The position numbers and the translations under genes are program-made. Of a stretch of 64,000 nt of DNA, positions 1 through 8,729 are shown one piece after another. The stretch's first letter is position 1, and each line of letters begins with the position of its first letter. Under the pieces are notes generated by a model. The model made no database searches and was not told where the DNA came from. It saw only the letters and a list, made by a program, of their open reading frames with translations. The stretch is from Providencia alcalifaciens DSM 30120 (GTDB lineage Bacteria > Pseudomonadota > Gammaproteobacteria > Enterobacterales > Enterobacteriaceae): the NCBI RefSeq assembly GCF_000173415.1, contig NZ_ABXW01000004.1:62001-126000 (forward strand). Direction: 5' to 3'.

Positions 1-38
1 GAATTTAGAGGCTTTGAGGGGGTGTAAATGCAAATAAA

Positions 39-66
39 TTTGACATTATTATGCGATTACTTTAAC
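39..66 (+). promoter_or_regulatory. thr operon promoter
   Basis: A perfect -35 box TTGACA (39-44) is followed, after 16 bp, by a weak -10 (TTTAAC, 61-66). It lies just upstream of the thrL leader, which is where the E. coli thr promoter sits. Transcription should start near 73. Confidence 0.6.
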
Positions 67-112
67 CGTATAGGGAGAAACCAAAATGTTCCCTACGAGA
101 CAAACAAAATTT

Positions 113-181
113 ATGCGTAACATCAGCCTGATTACGATTATTACCACCACCACCGTGACCACAGGAAACGGGGCGGGCTGA
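113..181 (+). CDS. thrL: thr operon leader peptide ThrL
   Basis: Leader peptide of 22 residues, MRNISLITIITTTTVTTGNG followed by AG, ending at TGA 179-181. Seven threonine and four isoleucine codons form the run that senses charged tRNA-Thr and tRNA-Ile, and the C-terminal TTGNGAG matches the E. coli leader. Ribosome stalling here should prevent the downstream terminator at 204-239 from forming and let thrABC be transcribed. The start at 113 fits the E. coli leader length (21 aa). An in-frame ATG at 86 has the better Shine-Dalgarno (AGGGAG, 73-78) and would give 31 residues, so the start is uncertain. Confidence 0.85.
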   Translation: MRNISLITIITTTTVTTGNGAG

Positions 182-203
182 CGCATCCAAAAAATAAAAA
201 TGA

Positions 204-239
204 AAAAGCCCGCATCCTAAAAAGATGTGGGCTTTTTTT
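204..239 (+). terminator. thr attenuator (rho-independent terminator)
   Basis: The stem AGCCCGCATC (207-216) pairs with GATGTGGGCT (224-233), with one G-T pair, followed by a run of T. It lies between thrL and thrA and is the attenuator of the operon. Confidence 0.9.
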
Positions 240-265
240 TGGCGCTAATTCAGGAGAGAAATACC

Positions 266-2725
266 ATGCGTGTGCTTAAATTTGGCGGTACCTCAGTTGC
301 AAATGATGAACGGGTACTCAATGTTGCTGACATCGCTGAAAGTAAATTAGCTGATGGGCAAGTGGCTTTGGTGCTATCGGCACCAGCTAAGATTACTAAC
401 CATTTGGTCGCAATGATTGAAAAAACAGCAGCAGGTCAAGATGTCATCACGCATGTCAGTGATGCAGAGATGATTTTTGCTAATCTGTTAAAGGGCTTAA
501 AAGAAAAACAACCCGGTTTTGAATATGACAAGCTGAAAAAACTCACTGAGCATGAATTCGCGCAAATCAAGCAAGTACTGCATGGTATTACTCTTCTAGG
601 GCAATGTCCTGATAGCATCAACGCCTCAATTATCTGCCGTGGAGAAAAACTCTCCATCGCCATCATGGAATCGGTATTAAAAGCACGTGGTCACCAAGTG
701 ACAGTTATTGATCCGGTAAAAAGCTTACTGGCAAAAGGTCACTACCTTGAGTCCACTGTGGATATCAATGAATCAACGAAGCGTATTGCTGAGCTAAATA
801 TCCCTAAAGATCATTTTATTCTAATGGCAGGTTTTACTGCGGGGAATGATAAAGGGGAGCTGGTTGTTTTAGGGCGCAATGGTTCCGACTATTCGGCTGC
901 GGTATTAGCGGCATGCTTACGTGCAGATTGTTGTGAGATCTGGACGGATGTTGATGGTGTTTATACTTGTGACCCGCGTTTAGTGCCAGATGCACGCTTA
1001 CTTAAAGGCATGTCATATCAAGAAGCGATGGAGCTCTCTTATTTTGGTGCGAAAGTTCTGCACCCACGTACTATCGCACCAATTGCACAATTCCAAATTC
1101 CTTGTCTCATCAAAAATACCACTAATCCAAGCGCGCCGGGTACGCTGATTGGTGATGGGCAAACGGATGTTAGCACGCCTGTAAAAGGGATCACTAACCT
1201 GAATAACATGGCGATGATCAACGTTTCAGGTCCGGGAATGAAAGGTATGGTTGGCATGGCCGCCCGTATTTTCTCGGTGATGTCTCGTAAAGGGATTTCC
1301 GTGGTGTTGATCACTCAGTCATCTTCTGAATACAGTATCAGCTTCTGTGTTCCTCAAAATGAGTTACAGCGTGCCCGTGGTGCGTTAGAAGAAGAGTTCT
1401 ATTTAGAGCTTAAAGATGGTGTGTTAGACCCGTTAGATGTGATGGAGCAGCTGGCTATTATCTCCGTTGTAGGGGATGGTATGCGCACATTGAAAGGTAT
1501 CTCAGCTCGTTTCTTCTCTGCATTAACGCGCGGCAACATCAATATTGTTGCGATAGCACAAGGTTCATCAGAGCGTTCCATTTCTGCGGTTATCGCTAAT
1601 GAGTCGGCAACTTCAGCGGTACGCTTATGCCATCAAATGTTATTCAATGCTGAGCAAGTGATTGAAGCCTTTATCGTCGGTGTTGGCGGGGTGGGTAATG
1701 CATTGATCGAACAGATTCACCGTCAACAGCAATGGCTGAAGCAAAAACATATTGATCTGCGCGTGTGCGGTATCGCCAACTCAAGAGCAATGTTGATTAA
1801 TATGCAAGGGATTGATTTAGATAACTGGAAAACTGAATTAGCGGAAGCTAAAGAGCCATTTAGTCTTAGCCGCCTGATCCGTTTAGAACGCGAGTATCAC
1901 TTCTTAAATCCGGTGATCATCGACTGTACCTCTAACCAAGAAATTGCAGAGCAATATGCCAGCTTCTTAAAAGATGGTTTTAACGTTGTGACGCCGAACA
2001 AAAAAGCCAACACATTATCGATGGATTATTATCATCAATTACGTGAGGCAGCAGAGAGTTCGAAACGTAAATTTCTCTACGATACCAACGTAGGGGCAGG
2101 ATTACCGGTTATTGAGAACTTACAAAACTTGCTCAATGCAGGGGATGAATTGGTTCACTTTAGTGGGATCTTATCCGGTTCACTGTCCTTCATTTTCGGT
2201 AAGCTGGATGAAGGCATGTCTTTATCTGAAGCGACAACATTGGCAAAAGAAAAAGGTTTTACTGAGCCTGATCCTCGTGATGATTTATCTGGAATGGATG
2301 TGGCACGTAAGCTACTGATTTTAGCTCGTGAAGCAGGCTATGAACTCGAACTCAGTGATATTGAAATTGAATCTGTACTCCCTACTGACTTTGATAGTTC
2401 CGGGAGCATTGCTGAATTTATGGCGCGTCTCCCACAATTAGATGAACCTTTTGCAGCGCGTATAAAAGCCGCTGAAGCCGAAGAAAAAGTGTTACGCTAT
2501 GTGGGTCTTATCGAAGAAGGTCGTTGTCAGGTGAAAATGGTTGCCGTTGACGGAAATGACCCACTGTTTAAAGTGAAAAATGGCGAAAACGCATTGGCAT
2601 TTTACACACGCTACTATCAACCAATTCCTTTAGTATTAAGAGGTTATGGCGCTGGTAATGATGTAACAGCAGCGGGTGTATTTGCGGATATGCTGCGTAC
2701 CCTATCATGGAAATTGGGAGTTTAA
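266..2725 (+). CDS. thrA: bifunctional aspartokinase I / homoserine dehydrogenase I
   Basis: Catalyses the first and third steps of threonine synthesis: phosphorylation of aspartate and NAD(P)H reduction of aspartate semialdehyde to homoserine. The protein is 819 aa (E. coli 820). The kinase domain begins with KFGGTS at residues 5-10; paired ACT domains for threonine feedback lie at roughly 310-460; the dehydrogenase starts near 465 with a GVGGVGN Rossmann loop, and a conserved TNVGAGLP segment follows. The open frame extends upstream to 227, inside the attenuator, but ATG 266 has a good site (AGGAGA, 252-257) and gives the family N-terminus MRVLKFGG. First enzyme gene of thrABC; thrB begins 3 nt after the stop. 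Confidence 0.98.
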   Translation: MRVLKFGGTSVANDERVLNVADIAESKLADGQVALVLSAPAKITNHLVAMIEKTAAGQDVITHVSDAEMIFANLLKGLKEKQPGFEYDKLKKLTEHEFAQIKQVLHGITLLGQCPDSINASIICRGEKLSIAIMESVLKARGHQVTVIDPVKSLLAKGHYLESTVDINESTKRIAELNIPKDHFILMAGFTAGNDKGELVVLGRNGSDYSAAVLAACLRADCCEIWTDVDGVYTCDPRLVPDARLLKGMSYQEAMELSYFGAKVLHPRTIAPIAQFQIPCLIKNTTNPSAPGTLIGDGQTDVSTPVKGITNLNNMAMINVSGPGMKGMVGMAARIFSVMSRKGISVVLITQSSSEYSISFCVPQNELQRARGALEEEFYLELKDGVLDPLDVMEQLAIISVVGDGMRTLKGISARFFSALTRGNINIVAIAQGSSERSISAVIANESATSAVRLCHQMLFNAEQVIEAFIVGVGGVGNALIEQIHRQQQWLKQKHIDLRVCGIANSRAMLINMQGIDLDNWKTELAEAKEPFSLSRLIRLEREYHFLNPVIIDCTSNQEIAEQYASFLKDGFNVVTPNKKANTLSMDYYHQLREAAESSKRKFLYDTNVGAGLPVIENLQNLLNAGDELVHFSGILSGSLSFIFGKLDEGMSLSEATTLAKEKGFTEPDPRDDLSGMDVARKLLILAREAGYELELSDIEIESVLPTDFDSSGSIAEFMARLPQLDEPFAARIKAAEAEEKVLRYVGLIEEGRCQVKMVAVDGNDPLFKVKNGENALAFYTRYYQPIPLVLRGYGAGNDVTAAGVFADMLRTLSWKLGV

Positions 2726-2728
2726 GAA

Positions 2729-3658
2729 GTGATCAAAGTTTATGCACCCGCTTCAATTGGCAATGTGAGCGTTGGGTTTGATGTGCTTGGCGCAGCAGTC
2801 TCTCCGATTGATGGCTCGCTACTCGGCGACTGTGTCAGCATTGAAGTAGCGAAGACATTTTCATTAGAAAACAAAGGTCGGTTTGTTTCTAAGTTACCGA
2901 AAAAAATGGAACACAACATTGTTTACCAGTGCTGGGAACTGTTTTGCGAGCGACTGGGTAAAAAGCTGAATGTGGCAATGACCCTTGAAAAAAACATGCC
3001 GATTGGCTCTGGTTTAGGTTCAAGTGCATGTTCTGTGGTGGCTGCACTGATGGCGCTTAATGAATTTGCTGACAAGCCATTTGATGAAACTGCATTGCTT
3101 GGCATGATGGGGGAGTTAGAAGGGCGTATTTCCGGCAGTATTCATTATGATAACGTTGCACCGTGCTATTTGGGTGGTTTACAACTGATCATTGAGCAAA
3201 ATGGCATTATTTCTCAGCCAGTACCTGCGTTCGAAAATTGGTATTGGGTGATGGCGTACCCAGGCATCAAAGTATCGACTGCGGAAGCGCGCGCTATTTT
3301 ACCTGATAGTTATTCTCGCCATGACATTGTGAATCATGGGCGTTATCTATCTGGCTTTATCCATGCTTGCCATACCCATCAGCCTGAATTAGCGGTGACG
3401 ATGATTAAAGATGTTGTGGCGGAGCCATATCGTACACAACTGCTCCCTGGTTTTGCGAAGGCGCGCGAACATGCGAAGCAAATTGGGGCATTAGCCTGTG
3501 GTATTTCAGGTTCAGGACCAACGATATTCACAATTTGCGATGATAAAAAAATCGCGGAAGACATGGTGCAGTACCTACAACAACATTACATTCAAAATGA
3601 TGAAGGCTTTGTGCATATCTGTCGTTTAGATATGGCGGGTGCAAGGACAATAGGGTAA
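2729..3658 (+). CDS. thrB: homoserine kinase
   Basis: Phosphorylates homoserine with ATP to O-phosphohomoserine, the substrate of ThrC. It is 309 aa (E. coli 310) and a GHMP-superfamily kinase: the ATP-binding motif [11 protein letters not shown] lies near residues 91-101, and the C-terminal glycine motif GISGSGPT is intact. Translation starts at GTG 2729, only 3 nt after the thrA stop, so coupling with thrA is likely. Three nt separate its stop from thrC. Confidence 0.97.
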   Translation: MIKVYAPASIGNVSVGFDVLGAAVSPIDGSLLGDCVSIEVAKTFSLENKGRFVSKLPKKMEHNIVYQCWELFCERLGKKLNVAMTLEKNMPIGSGLGSSACSVVAALMALNEFADKPFDETALLGMMGELEGRISGSIHYDNVAPCYLGGLQLIIEQNGIISQPVPAFENWYWVMAYPGIKVSTAEARAILPDSYSRHDIVNHGRYLSGFIHACHTHQPELAVTMIKDVVAEPYRTQLLPGFAKAREHAKQIGALACGISGSGPTIFTICDDKKIAEDMVQYLQQHYIQNDEGFVHICRLDMAGARTIG

Positions 3659-3661
3659 ACG

Positions 3662-4957
3662 ATGAAACTGTATAATTTAAAAGATAACAACGAACAGGTC
3701 AGCTTCGCGCAAGCCGTGAAACAGGGATTAGGTAAGCAGCAGGGTCTCTTTTTCCCTCAAGACTTACCTGAGTTTAGCGCTAGTGAAATTGATGAATTGC
3801 TGAAATTGGATTTTGTCACTCGTAGTAGCCGTATTTTAAGTGCATTTATCGGCGACGAAATTCCTGCGGATCAGCTTGCTGCTCGGGTCAACGCTGCGTT
3901 TGCTTTCCCAGCTCCCGTTTCTAAAGTTGAAGATGATGTTGCGACTTTAGAGTTATACCACGGACCTACATTAGCATTTAAAGACTTTGGCGGGCGTTTT
4001 ATGGCGCAAGCATTAAGCCAAGTAGCCGGTGGGGCACCCGTGACTATCTTAACAGCAACGTCAGGGGATACAGGCGCTGCGGTAGCACATGCATTTTATG
4101 GTTTGGATAATGTCCAAGTCGTGATCTTGTACCCAGAAGGCAAAATTAGCCCTCTGCAAGAAAAGTTGTTCTGCACACTGGGTGAAAATATTCATACTGT
4201 GGCAATTAAAGATGATTTCGATGCGTGTCAGGCGCTAGTAAAACATGCTTTTGATGATGAAGAATTGAAAAAAGCCCTGTATTTGAATTCAGCTAACTCA
4301 ATCAACATTAGCCGCCTATTAGCGCAAATTTGCTATTACTTTGAAGCCGTTGCTCAGATCCCAGCAGAAAAACGTGATCAATTGGTGATCTCAGTCCCAA
4401 GCGGTAACTTTGGGGATCTGACCGCCGGCTTATTGGCAAAATCCATGGGATTACCAGTAAAACGCTTTATTGCTGCGACTAACGTTAATGATACGGTTCC
4501 TCGCTACCTAGTCGATGGAAAATGGGCACCGCATCAAACGGTGGCAACTTTATCTAATGCAATGGATGTGAGTCAGCCAAATAACTGGCCACGTATTGAG
4601 GAATTATTCCGCCGTAAAGGGTGGTCATTAAAAGACCTTGGTTACGGGGCGGTGAGTGATGAAGTGACTCAAGAGACGGTACGTGAGCTGGACAAAAAGG
4701 GGTATTTATCTGAGCCTCATGCTGCGGTTGCGTATCGTGTGCTGCGTGATCAATTACAAGATGGTGAGTATGGCTTGTTCTTGGGAACTGCTCACCCAGC
4801 GAAATTTAAAGAGAGCGTTGAAGCGATTTTAAATAAGCAAATTACACTGCCACAAGAACTGGCTGAACGCGCAGATTTACCACTGCTTTCTCACTTCTTA
4901 CCATCAGATTTCGCTCAGTTACGTGAATTTTTAATGAAGTTAGCGCCTAAACAATAG
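3662..4957 (+). CDS. thrC: threonine synthase
   Basis: PLP enzyme that converts O-phosphohomoserine to threonine and phosphate, the last step of the pathway. The length is 431 aa (E. coli 428). The Schiff-base lysine is K107 in TLAFKDFGGRF, and the phosphate/PLP-binding segment TATSGDTGAA follows near residues 140-150. Last gene of the thr operon; a bidirectional terminator follows at 4978-5008. Confidence 0.98.
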   Translation: MKLYNLKDNNEQVSFAQAVKQGLGKQQGLFFPQDLPEFSASEIDELLKLDFVTRSSRILSAFIGDEIPADQLAARVNAAFAFPAPVSKVEDDVATLELYHGPTLAFKDFGGRFMAQALSQVAGGAPVTILTATSGDTGAAVAHAFYGLDNVQVVILYPEGKISPLQEKLFCTLGENIHTVAIKDDFDACQALVKHAFDDEELKKALYLNSANSINISRLLAQICYYFEAVAQIPAEKRDQLVISVPSGNFGDLTAGLLAKSMGLPVKRFIAATNVNDTVPRYLVDGKWAPHQTVATLSNAMDVSQPNNWPRIEELFRRKGWSLKDLGYGAVSDEVTQETVRELDKKGYLSEPHAAVAYRVLRDQLQDGEYGLFLGTAHPAKFKESVEAILNKQITLPQELAERADLPLLSHFLPSDFAQLREFLMKLAPKQ

Positions 4958-4977
4958 TTTTTATCAATAGGTGGTTT

Positions 4978-5010
4978 AAAAACGGAAGCTAAGTTGGCTT
5001 CCGTTTTTTA
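4978..5010. terminator. bidirectional terminator, thrC / glycine-rich gene
   Basis: The stem AACGGAAGC (4981-4989) pairs with GCTTCCGTT (4997-5005) and is flanked by A and T runs on both sides. It should end thrABC on the plus strand and the convergent glycine-rich operon on the minus strand. Confidence 0.85.
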
Positions 5011-5030
5011 TGGTGTCGTTTATTGGAGGA

Positions 5031-5711
5031 TCAATAGATTGAGCCATCTGCGCCATCTTGACCGCCATTTGGTCCGCCTTTTCCACCTTTACCCGCTTGT
5101 CCTCCGATACCTGCATTTCCACCATTTCCGCCATTACCACTCCCGTCACCATCTCCTCCATTGCCTCCGTGACCGCCATTGCTTCCTCCATGCCCTCCAT
5201 TACCCCCATTTCCATTGGTGGAGCCGTTACCGCCATTTCCTCCGTTACCTAAACCATCTCCGTTGCCACCGTGTCCGCCATTACCCCCATTTATTCCCCC
5301 ATTCCCACCGTTACCGCCATTTCCATTACTGCCTGGTGTGGCGTGTCCCCCATGACTACCGTGCCCATTGTTGCCGCCATTCCCTCCATTTCCTCCATGT
5401 TGGCCATTACCTCCAGAGCCCCCATTTCCACCTAGACCTCCGTTCCCACCTAGACCTCCATTGTGGTCATTACCACCGCTGCCATTTTGACCGTGGCTAC
5501 CATTGATAGATTGTTCCGAGAAATACAAATAGTGACCGTGGCAATAAAGAGGTACACAAAAATTAGATCGATAAATATTATCGATAATAATAAATTTATT
5601 TATATTAAATAAATTATGTTTATTAAGTTGAAAGTTATTTGAATGACTTAGTATTGGTGTTGTTGTGAAAAATAAAATAGTGAATAATTGAAATAGAGAT
5701 TGAGTTTTCAT
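5031..5711 (-). CDS. secreted glycine/asparagine-repeat protein (large), unknown function
   Basis: Not recognised as any named family. The 226-aa product begins with a Sec-like signal ([20 protein letters not shown]). A non-repetitive segment to about residue 70 follows and contains the only two cysteines ([12 protein letters not shown]). From about residue 72 to the end the protein is nearly all Gly-Gly-X triplets with X mostly N, H, S, L or D, with inserts such as ATPGSNG. Glycine codons vary between repeats, so this is not a simple DNA slippage product. ATG 5711 was preferred over ATG 5723 because GGAGG lies 6 nt upstream. The gene follows a smaller paralogue at 5771-5989. GGX repeats can fold as polyglycine-II bundles; a surface, matrix or ice-binding role is only conjecture. 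Confidence 0.75.
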   Translation of the reverse strand: MKTQSLFQLFTILFFTTTPILSHSNNFQLNKHNLFNINKFIIIDNIYRSNFCVPLYCHGHYLYFSEQSINGSHGQNGSGGNDHNGGLGGNGGLGGNGGSGGNGQHGGNGGNGGNNGHGSHGGHATPGSNGNGGNGGNGGINGGNGGHGGNGDGLGNGGNGGNGSTNGNGGNGGHGGSNGGHGGNGGDGDGSGNGGNGGNAGIGGQAGKGGKGGPNGGQDGADGSIY

Positions 5712-5723
5712 TGTATCCTCCAT

Positions 5724-5747
5724 CCCCCCCTTATTAGAGAAGGGGGG
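5724..5747 (-). promoter_or_regulatory. intercistronic C6/G6 hairpin upstream of the large glycine-rich gene
   Basis: CCCCCCTT (5725-5732) pairs with AAGGGGGG (5740-5747) around a 7-nt loop. On the minus strand it ends about 4 nt before the GGAGG ribosome site of the 226-aa gene and is not followed by a T run. A role in message stability or access to the ribosome site is more likely than termination. Confidence 0.55.
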
Positions 5748-5770
5748 AATAATTAAATAATCGGGTTTAT

Positions 5771-5989
5771 TTAATTTCCATTGCCGCCATTACCACCATT
5801 TCCACCATGCCCACCGCTACCACCACTTCCGCCATTACCACCATTGCCTCCGTGTCCGCCATTACCGCCATTTCCGCCATTGCTCCATAAGTATTCAGTG
5901 GTAGATTGCTGGTCATTAACCGGTATTGTCATAGCAAAAGTTGATAAAGGGAATAATAAGGTGATTAGGATAGTAGAGATTTTACGCAT
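5771..5989 (-). CDS. secreted glycine/asparagine-repeat protein (small), unknown function
   Basis: A 72-aa protein with a clear Sec signal ([19 protein letters not shown], predicted cut before MTIPV) and a short linker [12 protein letters not shown] tail of 13 Gly-Gly triplets (GGN, GGH, GGS) ends in GGNGN. There are no cysteines. It is a paralogue of the 226-aa protein downstream: both have an aromatic-Ser segment immediately before the repeats. ATG 5989 has GAGG 8 nt upstream. The two genes lie 59 nt apart, so co-transcription is likely. Function unknown. Confidence 0.7.
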   Translation of the reverse strand: MRKISTILITLLFPLSTFAMTIPVNDQQSTTEYLWSNGGNGGNGGHGGNGGNGGSGGSGGHGGNGGNGGNGN

Positions 5990-6093
5990 ATAAATTCCTC
6001 GTTATAAAGTGAATTAATTAAACTGCAAATAAAGCTTAAATGACTCACTTAAATAATTAAAGAATGTTGTTGGTTAATTAATGGATTAAATTT

Positions 6094-6122
6094 AGTCTAG
6101 GTGAATATAAAATAGTAAACAA
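6094..6122 (-). promoter_or_regulatory. candidate promoter of the glycine-rich gene pair
   Basis: On the minus strand TTGTTT (6122-6117), a 17-bp spacer and TAGACT (6099-6094) resemble a sigma-70 promoter about 105 bp upstream of the small glycine-rich gene. The surrounding DNA is very AT-rich, so chance matches are possible. Confidence 0.3.
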
Positions 6123-6215
6123 AAGTTTTATTCGTTCGTTTGTATTTAAATAAATATACGAAAATAGAAAGCTATCCCTTAAATACCTTATTAAGCGATA
6201 GCTCTAGCAGAAAGG

Positions 6216-7211
6216 TTAAATAGAATCTTCAAGAATAAGCTCAATGGCCTTTAATTCATCTTGGTTAAAATCCCGTTTTTCCATCATACCGAGTGCATCA
6301 TCAATTTGGCTGATACGGCTTGCTCCAATGAGTACAGAGGTAATACGGTCGTGACGTAGTAACCACGCAAGGGACATTTGGCTCAGTTTTTGTCCTCGAG
6401 CGAATGCAAGGTCATTGAGCTTTTTCACTTTAGCCAGCACAGCAGAGGTCAGTCTTTCTGGAGGGAGTGATGGATTACCTGCGGCACGAGAATCAGCAGG
6501 AATGCCATTAAGATATCGGTCCGTTAAAATCCCTCCAGCTAATGGAGAATAAGCAATAGAGCCGACACCTTCTTCTTCGAGTAAATCAAGAAGACCTTCT
6601 TCAGGTGTTCGTTCTAGCATGGAATACTTGGGTTGATGGATTAAGCAAGGAGTGCCCAGCTGCTCGAGAATACGAATGGCTTCTTGCGCGGTTTCTGCGG
6701 GGTAGTTAGAGATTCCTACATAGAGAGCCTTACCTTGACGAACAATCAGATCAAGGGCAGCCATCGTTTCTTCCAATGGTGTTTGAGGATCAGGTCTATG
6801 GTGATAGAAAATATCTACGTAATCGACCCCAATTCTTTTTAAACTTTGGTTCAGGCTAGCAATTAAATATTTTTTACTGCCCCAGTCCCCATAAGGTCCT
6901 TCCCACATGGTGTAACCTGCTTTAGAGGAGATGATCATTTCATCACGATAAGGTAGAAAATCTTGCTTAAGGATACGCCCAAATTGTTGTTCTGCGGAGC
7001 CTGGAGGGGGACCGTAATTATTGGCAAGATCGAAATGAGTGATGCCATGATCAAAAGCATGCCTTAGCATGGCACGGCAGTTATCAATTGGTTTGTTATC
7101 ACCAAAATTATGCCAGAGTCCCAAAGAGATAAGTGGGAGTTTTAATCCACTCCGACCGCACTGACGATATTCCATTTCTGTGTAACGATGTGATGCAGCA
7201 GAATATGGCAT
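6216..7211 (-). CDS. yghZ: aldo-keto reductase, YghZ/Gpr (L-glyceraldehyde 3-phosphate reductase) type
   Basis: NADPH-dependent aldo-keto reductase of 331 aa. The catalytic tetrad is present: D61 and Y67 in FDLANNYGPPPGS, K97 in IISSKAGY and H138 in FYHHRPD. The GPPPGSAE segment and overall similarity place it with E. coli YghZ (346 aa), which reduces L-glyceraldehyde 3-phosphate and methylglyoxal. The E. coli C-terminal tail is shorter here. ATG 7211 follows an excellent ribosome site, GGAGGTGAT. It lies downstream of yaaA on the same strand. The exact substrate is inferred from the family. Confidence 0.88.
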   Translation of the reverse strand: MPYSAASHRYTEMEYRQCGRSGLKLPLISLGLWHNFGDNKPIDNCRAMLRHAFDHGITHFDLANNYGPPPGSAEQQFGRILKQDFLPYRDEMIISSKAGYTMWEGPYGDWGSKKYLIASLNQSLKRIGVDYVDIFYHHRPDPQTPLEETMAALDLIVRQGKALYVGISNYPAETAQEAIRILEQLGTPCLIHQPKYSMLERTPEEGLLDLLEEEGVGSIAYSPLAGGILTDRYLNGIPADSRAAGNPSLPPERLTSAVLAKVKKLNDLAFARGQKLSQMSLAWLLRHDRITSVLIGASRISQIDDALGMMEKRDFNQDELKAIELILEDSI

Positions 7212-7366
7212 TGATCACCTCCAAAATAAATGGCAAAGACTGACTTGGATTCTGGCATAAGTATTTCAAGCCCACTGGTGAAAGAATGCTATACCCCATG
7301 CGCGTGTTTATTTTATCGCCAAATTGTGACGGAGATTTGAAATAGAGTGTCGAATGTTGAGTATGA

Positions 7367-7399
7367 ATTTTGTAGGGCGTGGTGTGCACCCTACAAATC
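7367..7399 (-). repeat. stem-loop between yaaA and yghZ
   Basis: TTTGTAGGG (7369-7377) pairs with CCCTACAAA (7389-7397) around an 11-nt loop. There is no T run in either direction. It may be a weak terminator, a processing site or a dispersed palindrome. Confidence 0.45.
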
Positions 7400-7418
7400 A
7401 AGATGGTGAGTTTGGTTT

Positions 7419-8195
7419 TTAAGCTTGTTCGGGGCGTGTAAAGACTAATTCATTGCCTTTCGATTGTGACTGGTCAAACTGATAACCGTCTAAATTAAAG
7501 TCGGACAACTGTTCTGATTTAGTGAGTTTATTTTGGATAATAAAACGGCTCATTAATCCTCGTGCTTTTTTTGCATAAAAGCTGATGACTTTATATTTAC
7601 CATTTTTTTCATCTAAGAAGACCGGCTTGATAATTGTGCCGTCTAATTTTTTGGTGTTCACAGATTTAAAATATTCATCAGATGCTAAATTAACGAGGAT
7701 GTTATCCCCTTGGGCCGCGAGCGCCTTATTCAAATGCTCAGTGATGATGTTTCCCCAAAATTCGTATAAGTCTTTGCCGCGGCTATTTTTAAGGCGGATA
7801 CCCATTTCTAAACGATAAGGTTGCATTAAATCTAATGGGCGTAAAACACCGTATAACCCTGATAACATACGTAAATGTTGTTGAGCAAATTCGAAATCAG
7901 CAGGCGAGAAGGTCTCTGCTTGCATACCAGTATACACATCACCTTTAAAGGCAAGGATAGCTTGGCGTGCGTTATCAGGAGTAAAGTTGGGTTGCCATTC
8001 ACCAAAACGCGCTGCATTTAATCCTGCGAGTTTGTCACTGATTTTCATTAGGCTTGCGATATCTGCCGGCGTGAGTTTTCGGCACGTTTTTATTAATTTC
8101 TCAGATTCAGAGAGTAGCTCTGGTTGGGTAAAAGTGTCGATAGGTAGCGGGCTTTCGTAGTCTAATGTTTTGGCAGGTGAAATGGTAATCAGCAT
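7419..8195 (-). CDS. yaaA: peroxide stress resistance protein YaaA
   Basis: 258 aa, the same length as E. coli YaaA (UPF0246/DUF328). In E. coli it is induced by OxyR and lowers unincorporated intracellular iron during peroxide stress; the protein also binds DNA. The N-terminus [17 protein letters not shown] and the internal [20 protein letters not shown] are family hallmarks. The yaaA-talB-mog-satP-dnaKJ order follows E. coli, but the yaaJ transporter that separates yaaA from talB there is absent. No obvious OxyR site was identified by eye. Confidence 0.95.
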   Translation of the reverse strand: MLITISPAKTLDYESPLPIDTFTQPELLSESEKLIKTCRKLTPADIASLMKISDKLAGLNAARFGEWQPNFTPDNARQAILAFKGDVYTGMQAETFSPADFEFAQQHLRMLSGLYGVLRPLDLMQPYRLEMGIRLKNSRGKDLYEFWGNIITEHLNKALAAQGDNILVNLASDEYFKSVNTKKLDGTIIKPVFLDEKNGKYKVISFYAKKARGLMSRFIIQNKLTKSEQLSDFNLDGYQFDQSQSKGNELVFTRPEQA

Positions 8196-8398
8196 AACTT
8201 GACCCTTATGATAGTAAATTTATCCGTTACTTTAACAAAAAATCGGATGGAATAGCGAATCGCTGTAATAAGTCGCTCTTATGATGGTTATCTGGTTTAC
8301 TGAGGTTATGACACTCTCAAGCTAAATGCATTCAGTTCCTAAGGTTATTGCGAAAACGATTGCTGATCAAATAGTTGCTTGCAAGGATATTTCCTCGC

Positions 8399-8426
8399 TT
8401 GCAGCAACGTAGATGCGTGATATTAT
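8399..8426 (+). promoter_or_regulatory. candidate talB promoter
   Basis: TTGCAG (8399-8404), a 16-bp spacer and TATTAT (8421-8426) form a plausible sigma-70 promoter. It lies upstream of the two ERIC copies, so a transcript from here would carry both in its roughly 300-nt leader. Confidence 0.4.
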
Positions 8427-8462
8427 CATGGGACGGTGCGGCGCTAGCCTCAATTCCTTAAT

Positions 8463-8587
8463 AATACACAAAGTAGTTTAAGTTGCAGGTAGGCGGCAAG
8501 AAATCGAATTCCTAGGAGCATACACAAGTATGTGACTAGGATGAGTGAATGCAGCCAACACCCCTACAACTTGAAGCATGACGGGTT
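8463..8587 (+). repeat. ERIC element, copy 1 of a tandem pair
   Basis: The sequence carries the ERIC landmarks: AGGCGGCAAG near the left, the central palindrome CCTAGGAGCATAC / GTATGTGACTAGG, then GAGTGAATGCAGCCAAC and ACTTGAAGCATGACGGGT. Boundaries are by eye. It matches the 127-bp enterobacterial repetitive intergenic consensus with local substitutions. The left end is degenerate compared with copy 2. Confidence 0.85.
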
Positions 8588-8711
8588 CACCCTAAATAGT
8601 TCAAGTGGTAGGTAGGCGGCAAGAAAATGAATTCCTAGGAGCATACACAAGTATGTGACTAGGATGAGTGAACGCAGCCAACACCCCTACAACTTGAAAT
8701 ATGACGGGTAT
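8588..8711 (+). repeat. ERIC element, copy 2, abutting the talB start
   Basis: Same orientation as copy 1 and nearly identical through the core. It begins CACCCTAAATAGTTC and ends ATATGACGGGTATA about 20 bp before the talB ATG. An upstream extension of the talB reading frame (from 8655) runs through this repeat and should not be taken as protein. Confidence 0.87.
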
Positions 8712-8729
8712 AACAACGAGATTAAAGAA

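Noticed and set aside
4994-5506. Plus-strand 170-codon His/Arg/Leu-rich frame opposite the large glycine-rich gene
   Set aside because: It is the antisense of the Gly-Gly-Asn repeats; its composition is explained by the repeat and it has no ribosome site of its own.
5031-5989. Resemblance of the glycine-rich repeats to the microcin B17 precursor tail
   Set aside because: The repeats lack the cysteines needed for azole formation, the proteins have Sec signals, and no mcbBCD-type modification or export genes are adjacent.
5781-5993. Plus-strand proline-rich frame opposite the small glycine-rich gene
   Set aside because: It is an antisense shadow of the GGX repeats with no export signal or ribosome site.
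7108-7401. 97-codon minus-strand frame spanning the start of yghZ
   Set aside because: It overlaps the real gene in another frame and includes the intergenic stem-loop; no ribosome site.
8655-8729. N-terminal extension of TalB by 25 residues
   Set aside because: These codons are ERIC sequence; ATG 8730 gives the exact family length and N-terminus.
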